A stretch of DNA of 64,000 nt from Isochrysis galbana (Eukaryota > Haptophyta > Isochrysidales > Isochrysidaceae), in NCBI GenBank assembly GCA_018136815.1, contig CM030941.1, positions 2,332,039-2,396,038 of the forward strand, read 5' to 3'. Made by a program: the position numbers and the translations under genes. Shown here in pieces: positions 35,501-44,537 of the stretch. The notes under the pieces were generated by a model. The model had not been told where the DNA came from. It saw only the letters and a program-made list of their open reading frames with translations, and ran no database searches. Position 1 is the first letter of the stretch. Each line of letters begins with the position of its first letter.

Positions 35501-38500
35501 TCCGCCGCCATCGCCCCCGCCGCCATCACCCCCTCCACCATCGCCCCCGCCGCCATCGCCCCCTCCACCATCGCCCCCTCCACCATCACCACCACCGCCG
35601 TCACCCCCGCCGCCGTCACCCCCGCCGCCGTCGCCGCCGCCGCCATCGCCCCCGCCTCCGTCACCTCCGCCACCGTCGCCGCCGCCGCCGTCGCCTCCAC
35701 CGCCATCGCCGCCTCCGCCATCGCCGCCGCCACCGTCGCCGCCGCCGCCGTCGCCGCCGCCGCCGTCACCACCGCCGCCGTCGCCGCCGCCGCCGTCGCC
35801 GCCGCCGCCCTCACCTCCGCCGCCATCACCGCCGCCGCCATCGCCCCCTCCACCATCGCCCCCGCCGCCATCGCCCCCGCCGCCATCACCACCACCGCCG
35901 TCGCCCCCGCCGCCATCGCCCCCTCCACCATCGCCCCCTCCACCATCTCCACCGCCGCCATCGCCGCCGCCGCCATCGCCACCGCCTCCGTCACCACCAC
36001 CGCCGTCGCCGCCGCCGCCGTCGCCGCCGCCGCCGTCGCCACCACCGCCATCGCCGCCGCCGCCGTCACCACCGCCGCCGTCGCCGCCGCCGCCGTCGCC
36101 GCCGCCGCCCTCACCTCCGCCGCCATCACCGCCGCCGCCATCGCCCCCTCCACCATCGCCCCCGCCGCCATCGCCCCCGCCGCCATCACCACCACCGCCG
36201 TCGCCCCCGCCGCCATCGCCCCCTCCACCATCGCCCCCTCCACCATCTCCACCGCCGCCATCGCCGCCGCCGCCATCGCCACCGCCTCCGTCACCACCAC
36301 CGCCGTCGCCGCCGCCGCCGTCGCCGCCGCCGCCGTCGCCACCACCGCCATCGCCGCCGCCGCCGTCACCACCACCGCCGTCGCCACCGCCGCCATCGCC
36401 ACCACCTCCATCGCCGCCGCCGCCGTCACCACCACCGCCGTCGCCACCGCCGCCATCGCCGCCGCCGCCGTCGCCGCCGCCGCCATTGCCGCCGCCGCCG
36501 TCACCACCACCGCCATCACCACCACCGCCGTCACCCCCCCCGCCGTCACCCCCGCCGCCGTCACCCCCGCCGCCGTCGCCGCCGCCGCCATCGCCTCCGC
36601 CGCCATCGCTGCCGCCGCCGTCGCCTCCGCCGCCATCGCCGCCTCCGCCATCGCCGCCGCCGCCGTCGCCGCCGCCGCCGTCGCCACCACCGCCGTCGCC
36701 GCCGCCGCCATCGCCTCCGCCACCGTCGCCGCCGCCGCCGTCACCACCACCGCCGTCGCCGCCGCCGCCGTCGCCGCCGCCGCCGTCGCCGCCGCCTCCG
36801 TCACCTCCGCCGCCATCGCCCCCGCCGCCATCGCCCCCTCCACCATCGCCCCCGCCGCCATCACCACCACCGCCGTCGCCCCCGCCGCCATCGGCCCCGC
36901 CGCCGTCGCCGCCGCCGCCGTCGCCGCCGCCTCCGTCGCCGCCGCCGCCGTCGCCGCCGCCGCCGTCGCCACCACCGCCATCGCCGCCGCCGCCGCCGTC
37001 GCCACCACCGCCATCACCACCACCGCCGTCACCCCCGCCGCCGTCACCCCCGCCGCCGTCACCCCCGCCGCCGTCGCCGCCGCCGCCGTCGCCGCCGCCT
37101 CCGTCACCTCCGCCGCCATCGCCGCCGCCACCATCGCCACCGCCTCCGTCGCCGCCGCCGCCGTCGCCGCCGCCGCCGTCACCTCCGCCGCCATCGCCCC
37201 CACCCCCATCGCCGCCATCACCTCCTCCACCTGTTTTTCCGCCACTTGTGCCGATTGGGGTTCCCGCAAGGCCACCGCCACCGCCATCTGCACCACCGCC
37301 GTCGCCACCACCATCACCCCCGCCACCATCACCTCCCCCTCCCCCGCCCCCCCCCTCTTCCCCTCCCCCCTCCCTCCCGCCTTCCCAGCCGCCATCTCCA
37401 CCCAGCACTCCACCATCGCCCCCACCTGCCGCCCCTCTTGCACTCATGGTTGTTGGCACGGCAGCAGACGGTTCTGATGGCAGTCGGCGTCGGATGCGTT
37501 CGCGAATGGCCTTGGACGCTCGTAGCATCGCGGGTCAAAGCATCAACACCGTCTACGATCTTCTCGAGGACACCGAAACTACTGCGGAAATTTTCCTCAT
37601 CGATGTCATTGACGGCACTGATTTGGACGCCGACATCCTCCTAAGCTATTGCGGTACCTCGTGCACGCTAGGCGATAATTCCACCTCGTCGCGCGTCACA
37701 CTGCTAGGTCTCATTATGCGTAATGAGACAGTGCGGGAGACGCCGCTGATCTCAGTCGCCAATCAAAGCCAAGCGGAGCTCGACGGCTCTTTCGTCATTT
37801 CCAACTACACCTACGCCTTCCGTCTCATTCTCAACATCGAGATCACGCGTGTACTTAATGCCACCGAGACGCTCGATCAGGCCGCTGCTTCTCTCCAATC
37901 CTTAGTTGAGCAGAAGGTTTCGGACGTGGCGGCCTACCTTGGCACCACCAATTTTGTTATCAATACGAGGAAAATCTACCCACCACGGCCACCACCGTCG
38001 GCACCACCCTCTCCGCCACCCAGTCCCCCGCCACCTTCTTCACCACCATCCCCCCCCCCGAGTCCGCCGCCGCCATCGTCGCCGCCGACGCCACCTCCGG
38101 CTCTTCCTCCCCCCTCGGCCCCACCGGCGGCTCCTCCGCCTCCATCTCCCCAATCGGTCGGAAATTTGCTCAAGGCGTTTCTAGCGGTCTCAGGCTTTTT
38201 CCTTCTTTTACACTGGATTCAATCGTTGTTCATCGAGCCCCCTTCCCCCCCTCAAATGCCACTGCCACCACCATCAGTCCCTCTTCCACCACCCGCACCA
38301 CTGCAAGCCCCACTGCCACCCTCCCCACTTCTGCCTCCGCCCCCACCTTATCCCGCATCCCCTGATTGTGTTGACCCCGACGCTTTGGCCGGCCTCACCA
38401 TCCGCAACGGCGCCATTGGCGGGCAATGGTGCTACAACGCTGGCATCACCCGGTCACCTACCTACGTGCAAGCGGACGCCGATGCTTGCGAGTCTCTTTA

Positions 38501-38633
38501 CATTGACCCGGTGAGACTTCCAATAAATCCAGTCGAACATCCATTTGATTGCTCTGCAGGATGCTCTCTTTGCTCATACGAGCTTCGGCCGAATGGCTTC
38601 TACGCATGCACTGCTGGTCGGCGCGTTTGTTAG
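32502..38633 (+). CDS. Exostosin-type glycosyltransferase fused to an (SPPPP)n stalk and membrane-anchored Cys-rich C-terminus
   Basis: One uninterrupted frame of 2,043 residues. After a short hydrophobic start (MISFAVAVYTLQCALP) and a Pro/Ser linker comes an exostosin/GT47 domain (about 158-520) with RIHVYDMPQW, FLVPF, PIFAHFRG, DFCLCPMGSSSWTARVYMA and GCIPVMLSDHISLPF. A second domain (about 560-855) has WLYQQLIKFKA, VLVWDGDTILTRPF (a DxD-like site near 664) and GTYAVQW, resembling DUF6492-type glycosyltransferases. Then follow about 700 residues of SPPPP (862-1567), a conserved domain shared with the 11629-21740 gene (about 1647-1825), a Pro hinge, a transmembrane helix (about 1888-1912) and an 8-Cys domain. 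EXT proteins also pair two transferase domains but lack such a stalk. A role in building surface polysaccharide is inferred. No frame breaks. Confidence 0.9.
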   Translation: MQDPMISFAVAVYTLQCALPPPSPPSPSSPALLSPPPTSSIALLSPLSSSSPPLPVSPLTPLRSPSLRPSLPSLPSSFLPPSPPSPPSPPPSRLPTHILPRSSPAYPPLRAHSVPHTRRLSQSISTEVTAAQRDPFPRASSPARIAGPPTTLVTVTADKPRPRIHVYDMPQWISFELDLQRPRLKAYESYRGGYRQYYTEALIPKLVRASEHFEPDPAQADLFLVPFRGLARFYKHRHQPHGLDRVDAEFITAVRWLEAQPGDYFRSRPRQHMWIFGSGRGASIFPSWRKYIADCIFIGPEGDERTGWVAPHVKDVVVPGFILPPPAAERAALQPQAVRPIFAHFRGSYISDRLGEENFSEGVRLALMRATMAFRLPRHIKARKLSSGVIGYQASQFVMSDSLVDPEVASREMQNSDFCLCPMGSSSWTARVYMAIASGCIPVMLSDHISLPFDYADSPVDWRRISIKWPQRDITGLLTYLCSWSEADIATMRARVIDNAPLLLWAGPNSGALAQMMRYLTRHLNLAVAAPTWWGRDGSPVLPPADGLPSALPLPARPSPPLDVLVVVKEIGCVMYESIRALREYLRPRKIHIVADRCEGWAGPGVCTETRDAMPELPLDDAKQLMAKLHPEVPAERMAWLYQQLIKFKAALSPEMGGATVLVWDGDTILTRPFPVPLIDERGRTLLLQGTRYDSPAYFNKSGALPVGYVESTRQLLGASPTADTSYVVQWQVWEHAILREMMRLIESRFRDPWYIALLRSVSDASTGLSEYTLYGTYAVQWHAERVRIASSSEVLWLRDHPLGLLDSEGACCPSPERLQDVDRGGFVYVSWECSHESELRQLPKLWDSSDTGPIASRRLSGSLSPAPYAPPSPSPPPPSPPPPLPPPPSPPPPSPPPPSPPPPSPPPPSPPPPSPPPPSPPPPSPPPPSPPPPSPPPSPPPPSPPPPSPPPPSPPPPSPPPPSPPPPSPPPPSPPPPSPPPPSPPPPSPPPPSPPPPSPPPPSPPPPSPPPPSPPPPSPPPPSPPPPSPPPPSPPPPSPPPPSPPPPSPPPPSPPPPSPPPPSPPPPSPPPPSPPPPSPPPPSPPPPSPPPPSPPPPSPPPPSPPPPSPPPPSPPPPSPPPPSPPPPSPPPPSPPPPSPPPPSPPPPSPPPPSPPPPSPPPPSPPPPSPPPPSPPPPSPPPPSPPPPSPPPPSPPPPSPPPPSPPPPSPPPPSPPPPSPPPPSPPPPSPPPPSPPPPSPPPPSPPPPSPPPPSPPPPSPPPPSPPPPSPPPPSPPPPSPPPPSPPPPSPPPPSPPPPSPPPPSPPPPSPPPPSPPPPSPPPPSPPPPLPPPPSPPPPSPPPPSPPPPSPPPPSPPPPSPPPPSPPPPSLPPPSPPPPSPPPPSPPPPSPPPPSPPPPSPPPPSPPPPSPPPPSPPPPSPPPPSPPPPSPPPPSPPPPSPPPPSPPPPSPPPPSPPPPSPPPPSAPPPSPPPPSPPPPSPPPPSPPPPSPPPPSPPPPPSPPPPSPPPPSPPPPSPPPPSPPPPSPPPPSPPPPSPPPPSPPPPSPPPPSPPPPSPPPPSPPPPSPPPPSPPSPPPPVFPPLVPIGVPARPPPPPSAPPPSPPPSPPPPSPPPPPPPPSSPPPSLPPSQPPSPPSTPPSPPPAAPLALMVVGTAADGSDGSRRRMRSRMALDARSIAGQSINTVYDLLEDTETTAEIFLIDVIDGTDLDADILLSYCGTSCTLGDNSTSSRVTLLGLIMRNETVRETPLISVANQSQAELDGSFVISNYTYAFRLILNIEITRVLNATETLDQAAASLQSLVEQKVSDVAAYLGTTNFVINTRKIYPPRPPPSAPPSPPPSPPPPSSPPSPPPSPPPPSSPPTPPPALPPPSAPPAAPPPPSPQSVGNLLKAFLAVSGFFLLLHWIQSLFIEPPSPPQMPLPPPSVPLPPPAPLQAPLPPSPLLPPPPPYPASPDCVDPDALAGLTIRNGAIGGQWCYNAGITRSPTYVQADADACESLYIDPVRLPINPVEHPFDCSAGCSLCSYELRPNGFYACTAGRRVC
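35100..37215 (+). repeat. (SPPPP)n-coding array with exact 300-bp tandem duplication
   Basis: About 140 15-bp units. Bases 35761-36060 and 36061-36360 are identical line by line, including synonymous positions, so 20 units were duplicated very recently. Unlike the first giant gene, the register stays in one frame throughout. Confidence 0.96.
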
Positions 38634-38889
38634 CGTTTGCAACACCGTAGATGCGAATGCAGCGATCGCCAACTGTTCACGAAGCGTTGCAATAGGGGCG
38701 ATCACCAACTGCCGACCGTCAAATCATTCGCGTAGCGTACACTGACCGACGATTGAGGCCGTCATCCCCATACCCCCCCTACCCCACGGTAAGTGCCCCT
38801 AACCCCACGGTAAGTATTGAGGAAAAGTTGGTGGAACCACAATCCACAATCTTCTTCACTCTAAGCAATTAAGGATTGAAAACATGCTA
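38634..38889 (+). other. 3' flank of the fusion gene
   Basis: Short flank with a repeated CCCCACGGTAAGT motif (38783-38815). No gene. Confidence 0.5.
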
Positions 38890-38899
38890 GCACAAGCCC

Positions 38900-38998
38900 A
38901 ATTGGCCTGTGACAAGTGAGGTGGCAATGGGGTGAATGTGCTTGTGGGTGTGTGAGCTGCTTGCGTGGCTGTGTTGGGGCTTGGGCAATGTGGTGCGT
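38900..38998 (+). mobile_element. LINE 5' UTR fragment
   Basis: GTGAATGTGCTTGTGGGTGT, AGCTGCTTG and TGTGTTGGG match the 5' UTR of the minus-strand LINE copy at 24870-24780. Only about 100 bases remain. Confidence 0.65.
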
Positions 38999-39189
38999 AG
39001 AGGGAGAGGGAGAGCGTGATGGTGGTGAAGAGGCGGTTTCATAGGTCCTGTTACATGGCGTGAGAGCGGGGTCGGAGGGCATGACAGCAAGCGGAGCGAG
39101 CTTGCCAGGAGCAGACAGCCCTGCTGACCCAGCTGACCCACTCTCTCAGTGGCAGGCTCGCCTGCCTCGCGCGTCCTGGCCTGTCGTGG

Positions 39190-39790
39190 CCAGCCCATCG
39201 CTCCAACCCCCCCTCCCCCCCTATTCGACAACTAAGTTTATACTTGGTTCGCCCATAGGGGGGCACGAGCCCCCCTCTCTCTCCACTCCTCCCCTGCCGT
39301 GGGGGAGGAACCACCCATCCTCCTGGCATGCCTGATGGCTTGCCAGGAGGCAGGAGGCCACTACCCTGCTGACCCACTCTCCCACTGACAGGCACGCCTG
39401 GTTCGCTCGTCCTGGCCCCTCGTGGCCAGCCCATCGCTCCAACCCCCCCCCCCCCTGTCGACAGGCAGACAGGTGCAGATTGGCGGGGGCCCCAGCGACT
39501 CAGGAGCGCCAGCGAGGGAGAGGCAGGGGAGGCCAGGGCCCAGCCCCAGCCTCCTCTGGCCCCAGAGCTGGCCTCAAGGAGTCTCCAGGGGTCGCCAGGG
39601 GCAGCTGCAGCTGCAGGCCTGCCGCAGGCGCGCCATCGCGCGTGCCGCAGGAGAGGGGAGAGAGAGCGCGGAGAAGGGGGTGGGCGGAGCGAGAGCTGCG
39701 CTCACCGAAAAATCGAAAAATAGGTAAGTCCCGCACCTGTTTACAGGATAAGTCGGGGCTGAGACCGCCGCCCACTCGGAGACACAGGTG
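39190..39790 (+). repeat. Dispersed repeat R2, plus copy
   Basis: Contains TGGCCAGCCCATCGCTCCAA, AACTAAGTTTATACTTGG, GCTTGCCAGGAGGC, CAGGTGCAGAT and AATAGGTAAGTCCCGCACC. The same blocks occur inverted at 45540-46070. Within the copy, the TGGCCAGCCCATCGCTCC segment is itself duplicated (39190 and 39426). Confidence 0.75.
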
Positions 39791-39974
39791 TCGGAGCGAA
39801 GCTCGTTCCTTCTTTGGAAACGAGCCGCGGAGGAGGACCGACGGCTAGCGCGGCGCACGGTTCATCCGGGGAGCCCGGAACGGGCTCATCGGGAGAACGG
39901 GGAGGGCAAGCATGACAAGCATGTGAAATGGACCGAGTAGGGGCATTACCGGAGGACACATGCTCGGGTGACAT
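39741..39974 (-). repeat. Fragment sharing a short coding segment with 52340-52500
   Basis: The minus strand reads CPPRSPDEPVPGSPDEPCA followed by RLVSKEGTSFAPT. The plus strand at 52370-52490 reads a near-identical segment. This is a repeat family with a small coding piece, type unknown; it directly precedes a LINE RT fragment. Confidence 0.5.
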
Positions 39975-39981
39975 AGCGTTG

Positions 39982-40119
39982 CTATATAAGAACGGGGACG
40001 CTAGGGACCCGAGAAACTATAGACCCATCACTTTGCTTCAAACAGACTACAAAATCCTAGCCAAAGTATTAGCCAACAAACTCAAGAAAACGATTCATAC
40101 GATTATCTCCAAGGAATAG
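39982..40119 (+). mobile_element. LINE reverse transcriptase fragment
   Basis: LLYKNGDARDPRNYRPITLL, then DYKILAKVLANKLKK, is the N-terminal RT segment of L1/Tx1-type LINEs. Only about 45 codons remain, ending at a stop at 40117-40119. It is truncated on both sides. Confidence 0.85.
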
Positions 40120-40133
40120 GCCCAGGTAGAAAT

Positions 40134-40240
40134 ATGCAGCATATGCAATTGCATATTTGGGTAGATTTGTCAGATCTGCATATGTCGGCACATTTTCGCA
40201 TATTTCTGCATATTTGGGTAGAAGTGGAGCGGGAGAGAGA
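40134..40240. repeat. CATATTTGGGTAGA / GCATAT short repeat cluster
   Basis: GCATATTTGGGTAGA occurs at 40148 and 40209, with several GCATAT and CATATG words between. A small tandem/palindromic AT-rich block. Confidence 0.5.
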
Positions 40241-40299
40241 GGGGACCCCCCCCTGGTATTGGGAGAGAGGGGAGCCCCCCCCTCTTGGTATTGAACATC

Positions 40300-40740
40300 A
40301 TCCCGACTTTGCCGGCCCCCTCCTCCCGAGCGTCATATTCCAATATACATGCTAGTGCTTTCCTTCGTGACTTAGTCGCGAAGCGAGTCCTTACGCTTAA
40401 ACACATCAACGGACACAACATGGTTGCGGATATTCTTACGAAACCATGCCCACGCAACCAATTCCTTCGCCTACTCGACGTTCTCGATTCTTTCTCGTCG
40501 ATGACCAGTTCCTGATCACGTAAGTGTAAACGTCGCACCCCTTGCTCCGTTTAGGAGGGGGTGTTACGGATGCCCCTCCGTCCTCTCCTACGTTTACTTT
40601 CTGAGTCCTATGAGATCTCCTCTCTCCTCTCTCTTCACGTGAGGAGAGGCGACGGGCCTCCTCTCTTCTTTCCTTTTCTGTCCTGTTTTTCTCTCCTGCT
40701 CACCCCCCTTTCTTCGCGTATCCCGTTACGTCAGTTATCT
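40300..40740 (+). mobile_element. Ty1/copia-like fragment: end of RNase H plus start of 3' LTR
   Basis: The frame ending at 40515 carries the closing RNase H segment of copia polyproteins (LRDLVAKRVLTLKHINGHN, MVADILTKPCPRNQF). A purine-rich tract (AGGAGGGGG, near 40551) and then TGTTACGGATG follow, the layout of a polypurine tract and LTR start. The rest of the element is missing; it is a broken remnant. Confidence 0.8.
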
Positions 40741-41455
40741 ACGTGTTACCGTGAATGTGCGTGTGATAGTGGTGTAAGAGGATTGTAAGAAGAATTTTAT
40801 CCGGTTCTGTTCTGGAGAGAGCGCGAGCGATGGCGTCGCTCTCTCTCCTTTCGGCCGCCCTGGTCACCATGATGGTGCCAGGGCGATAGGAACACGCACC
40901 GGCCAGGAGAAAGAAGCGAACCACGCGCGCGCGCAGTGGCGGGGAGGGACGAGAGAGAGACAGAGGGAGCCGAGAAAGAGGTGGGCGAGTGTCGGGGGGG
41001 GGGGGGGGGAGGAGGAACGAGTCGTGCGAGCAGCGCTTGCGCTCGGCGTCCAGTCGACAGGTGGCCGTGTCGAGAGAGTCGAACGAAGCCAGCGAGCAGG
41101 AGCACGAGTGGAGAGGACGGAGGACCGTACGGATGCGCGCCGAGTCGCCACCATCGTGAGGAAGACGAGGGCGAGGAGAGAGCTGGAGGGTGAGCGAGGA
41201 GGGAGGAGGGAGACAGGCAGTAGGAGCCTTCTCTCTCTGGTAGGTCGATGAGAGGGGGAGGGGGAGAGGGGGGAGGGGACCCGGGGGGGAGAGAGACCAA
41301 AAGACCAGACCAGCTGTTTACGTTAATGTTCTCGTCATATACTGTAATAATCCCCGGTCCCAGTCCCAGGGGGGTGCCCCCGGGGTTCCCGCCCGTCCTC
41401 CGCGCCTAGAGTTCCCCCGCGGAAAGAGTGAACGCACGGCGTGCACCTTCTTGGA
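40741..41455. other. Repeat-rich intergenic, no gene seen
   Basis: Contains a G run (40997-41010), purine-rich stretches and many chance frames. Part of it may be the remainder of the copia LTR. No coding family recognised. Confidence 0.4.
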
Positions 41456-41457
41456 AG

Positions 41458-41855
41458 TTGCTATGCGCACGCACGGCGCCCCCGCGGGGGGGGGGGGGGG
41501 GCGATGCACATCGCGCCGTGCCCATGCACGGCGTGCACAATGTCATCACACGTGCTCCGTGAGAAGTATTAAGTATATTGCACGTTTACGTAGTTGTGGG
41601 CTTTAGGGGGAACGCAGATGAAAAAGCACCTTCATGGAAGTCTATGCGTACGCACGGCGCCCCCGCGGCGGGACCGATGCACATCGCGCCGTGCCCATGC
41701 ACGGCGCACGGCGTGCACAATGTGATTGCAAGTCATGCTCCGCGAAGCAGAAGTAGCACGTCTACGTAGTTGGGCCTTAGGTGAAACGCAGATTGCGCAC
41801 GCACGGCGTCTCCGCGGGGGAACTGGTGCCCATGCACGGCGTGAGAAAAAAGTTG
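41458..41855. repeat. Tandem repeat of about 175 bp rich in GCACGGCG
   Basis: Copy 1 (about 41458-41635) and copy 2 (about 41637-41795) share GCACGGCGCCCCCGCGG, GATGCACATCGCGCCGTG, CCATGCACGGCG and ACGTAGTTG..GCC..TAG blocks, then ACGCAGAT. A shortened third copy follows (41796-41850). GCACGGCGTGC and GCACATCGCGCCGTGC are palindromic. Confidence 0.85.
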
Positions 41856-43529
41856 TTATGCCAGCACGGCGCCCTAGCCTTTCATTGAATTTTAAAGTAT
41901 TGGTGTATACATAACTATGGACATTTGATCGCTCAATTCGACTCATGCCCCACAATTGAAGGAACGACACCTCACGGCTTGGCGTGGCCCGCATGCTTGG
42001 CGGCCGCGCCGCGCCCGAGGCCGAACTGAACGGCTAACAACGACGGGCGCCTCGTCATGGCGGGCCGGCCGCTGCCGCTGCGCGGCCGCAGGTCGAGCCC
42101 GCGGCTCGACCCCCAGTTTCTTACCGGGTCGGGGCCCAAATTCATGTTAAGCTTTCTTAATCTCAATGTTGGGGTTCCATCCACAATGATAACTTATAAC
42201 GGTGCACCTATACTCTATATCGGAAGTGCTACTACCTACTACTTATTTACTATGCGTACATTGTTTGGTTGACGTTTATGGAATTCAGTCAGCAGCTCAT
42301 TAGTAAGAGCCACCCACGAAGCTAGTCCTAGGATGCTGCGTGGGGGGTGCCCGAGTGCGTCAGCGTCAGTCGGCGGCTGCCTATACACATATACTATTTA
42401 CAACATATTCTTATACTGCAAAACTTTTGTTGCGACGCTTAATTATAAGCAAGTTTTCCTAAGAACATAAAAACGTGCCAAACACCAAACATTCATCGTC
42501 ATCAGCAGATTCCCCTGAGCCCACCTGCCAAAATTTGAGCACATCACAACAAACACATATGGTCTTCGACGGTAGTGCTAGCCAAGCCGACGGAAGAATA
42601 GGCGGCAACGGCAACAAAAATGGCCCTCTTCTCCCCGGCCGAGATAGGCCATGCGAAAGCACGCCTGGCCTAGCAGCAGAAAGCCGGCTGTATCCATATC
42701 GCGCCAGTCGGGCACACCTTGCGAGCCTGGAGCAGGGGGTGTACGGCACACCAGGTGAGCTGCACGAGCAGTGTGGCGAGCCAGGCAGGCTGCGAAAAAC
42801 GCCTTGTGAACCGAGCGCTCCATACGCAATGAAAGCACGCAACGCCAGGTGAGCATACGACGGAGCCTTGTGAGGTAGCCGCGCCATGTGAGCCGTGCTC
42901 AGGGTGCTGAACAAGACAATGGCGTGCCCGGCTCTCGAGGCGACTTCACCACGAGGTTGGCCACGCCAGGCCCGGAGAAGCAGGGGAATGGCGGCCCGAG
43001 GGCGTGGCGGCTCATCGGCTACGTCTCATACCAGTGGACCGCCGAACACGCCACCAGGGCCGCCCGCGGAGCTCGCGGTGTCCCTGTAGCACCCACTGGC
43101 ACGGCGCCGCGAGATGGGCGCGCATGCCTTCCCCCCCCCTCCCCCCGTTTCCTGCTCGAATCCCCCGTTTCCGCTGGGGAGCCTTGGAGCCCTTTTCTTG
43201 CGGGGGATATTTCCCGGTCATTTGAAGGCGCGTATGTTTTTACCACCTACTTGTAGTCTCCCTCTCTCCTTCTTCTCGATGCACGGAGCTTCTTCATCAG
43301 CCGCTCTCTCCCTCTCAATTCCCATCTCTCTTTTCTTCTCTTCTTCTCTATCTACAGTAGTAGTATCCCTTTTTCTACTTTGTATAGCCTCTCTCACCCC
43401 CCTCTCTTCCCGCTCCTCGCGCGAGGAGGCGCTAAAAGGCGGCCCCTCGCGCTGCCCCCCCCCCCCCCCCGGCCATCGCCTTCTCCACACCCGAACCCTC
43501 AGCGTCCTCTTCTCTGCCGCGACTCTTGC
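41856..43529. other. Intergenic, no supported gene
   Basis: Includes a GC-rich block (41985-42140) containing GAGCCCGCGGCTC, an AT-rich stretch (42150-42480) and a G/C-rich part with a C run at 43451-43470. Several frames of 60-150 codons exist but none resembles a known protein. The last 250 bases are the pyrimidine-rich 5' flank of the SMP-30-like gene. Confidence 0.45.
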
Positions 43530-44537
43530 ATGCGGCGCACGCTGCTCTTCTGCGCACTGAGCTCCCTTGGCGCCGCCGAGCTCACCGTCCGGCTCGAGCG
43601 CTTGCTGCCAATGATGCCAGTGGTGGCTCCGGACGCGCGCGCCGTGTGCGTCGCTCAGCTAAGCAGAGCTCCCACCCAGCTTGCCTGGGTGCCGCGGTCA
43701 GAAGGGTTCACTGGGCAGGTGGAACAGCAGCGCTCGGTCGACAGGCTCTCCTTCCTGCTCGATGGGGCCCAGTGGGTGTGGGCGGAGGCGAGCGGGCTGG
43801 AGCAGCTGGCATCGAATGTGCCCATTGAGGCACACTCCATCTCGGCACCCGCACAGATCACCTTCCTAGGAGGGCAGCAGATTATTGAACGAGACGCGGA
43901 TTCGGGAGATCTCAAACCTATCGTTGCGCTTCCCGGCGTGTCGGTCAACGAGCTCATCTCGCTTAGCGGGGGTCGGACACTTCTCTCGACCACCGATGGG
44001 CGTCTCTTGCTACTTGAGCTGGATGATGGACAGGAGGGGCTGGGCGGCATCGGCGCTCGTCCGCCCGAGTGGCAGGTGATGGAGCTCACGTCTGGGCTTG
44101 GAGACGTGCATGGCATGTGCGTCTCATCGGACGAGCGGGCGCTCTTCCTTGCCATCGGCGAAGAGGTTCTTCGTGCCCCAATGAATGAAGGGCGTCTAGA
44201 GGCCATGCCAGCTCACTTTGCGTCCACCGCTCCCTCTGCGTCGGGGGCCCTGACGACCGACGCGCAGCGGAACTTGTACGTGTGCACTGAGGAGGGTGTC
44301 GTCGTCTTCGACGAAGGTGCCGATAGGCTTCTCTCCATCAGCACCCAGGGCGTGGCCTCCGGCGTCTGCTTTGGTTGCTTTGGTGGGAGCACGCTCTCCA
44401 CCCTCTTCATTGGCTGCGACGACAACTCTCTTTGGGCTCTCCCCACGCAGGTGCAGGGTTCTGACGCGTCGCGCTCATTCAAATTTCTCAGGAATATTGA
44501 GAAGCAGGTGCAAGCTCAACGCCATGACGGCTGGTAA
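43530..44537 (+). CDS. Secreted SMP-30/gluconolactonase-like beta-propeller protein
   Basis: 335 residues, no introns. I chose the ATG at 43530 because it gives a clean signal peptide (MRRTLLFCALSSLGAAELTV); the frame is open further upstream (to 43380), but that stretch is low-complexity Pro/Arg. Repeated propeller strands include LISLSGGRTLLSTTDGRLL, DVHGMCVSSDERALFLAIG, ALTTDAQRNLYVCTEEGV and VVFDEGADRLLSISTQGVAS, ending with a CFGGSTLSTLFIGCDD segment that matches the closing strands of SMP-30/strictosidine-synthase-like propellers. These enzymes hydrolyse lactones or related esters at a metal site in the channel; I cannot place the metal ligands confidently, so the substrate is unknown. 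Confidence 0.75.
   Translation: MRRTLLFCALSSLGAAELTVRLERLLPMMPVVAPDARAVCVAQLSRAPTQLAWVPRSEGFTGQVEQQRSVDRLSFLLDGAQWVWAEASGLEQLASNVPIEAHSISAPAQITFLGGQQIIERDADSGDLKPIVALPGVSVNELISLSGGRTLLSTTDGRLLLLELDDGQEGLGGIGARPPEWQVMELTSGLGDVHGMCVSSDERALFLAIGEEVLRAPMNEGRLEAMPAHFASTAPSASGALTTDAQRNLYVCTEEGVVVFDEGADRLLSISTQGVASGVCFGCFGGSTLSTLFIGCDDNSLWALPTQVQGSDASRSFKFLRNIEKQVQAQRHDGW

Noticed and set aside
34597-37443. Large Ala/Thr/Val or Arg/His frames across the second SPPPP array
   Set aside because: Shifted readings of the same 15-bp units; only the SPPPP frame is joined to folded domains on both sides.
42475-42914. 125-151-codon frames on both strands
   Set aside because: No recognisable domain, no splice support and overlapping opposite-strand frames of equal quality.
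43380-43529. Upstream start for the SMP-30-like gene
   Set aside because: It would bury a clean signal peptide behind a Pro/Arg-rich low-complexity stretch.
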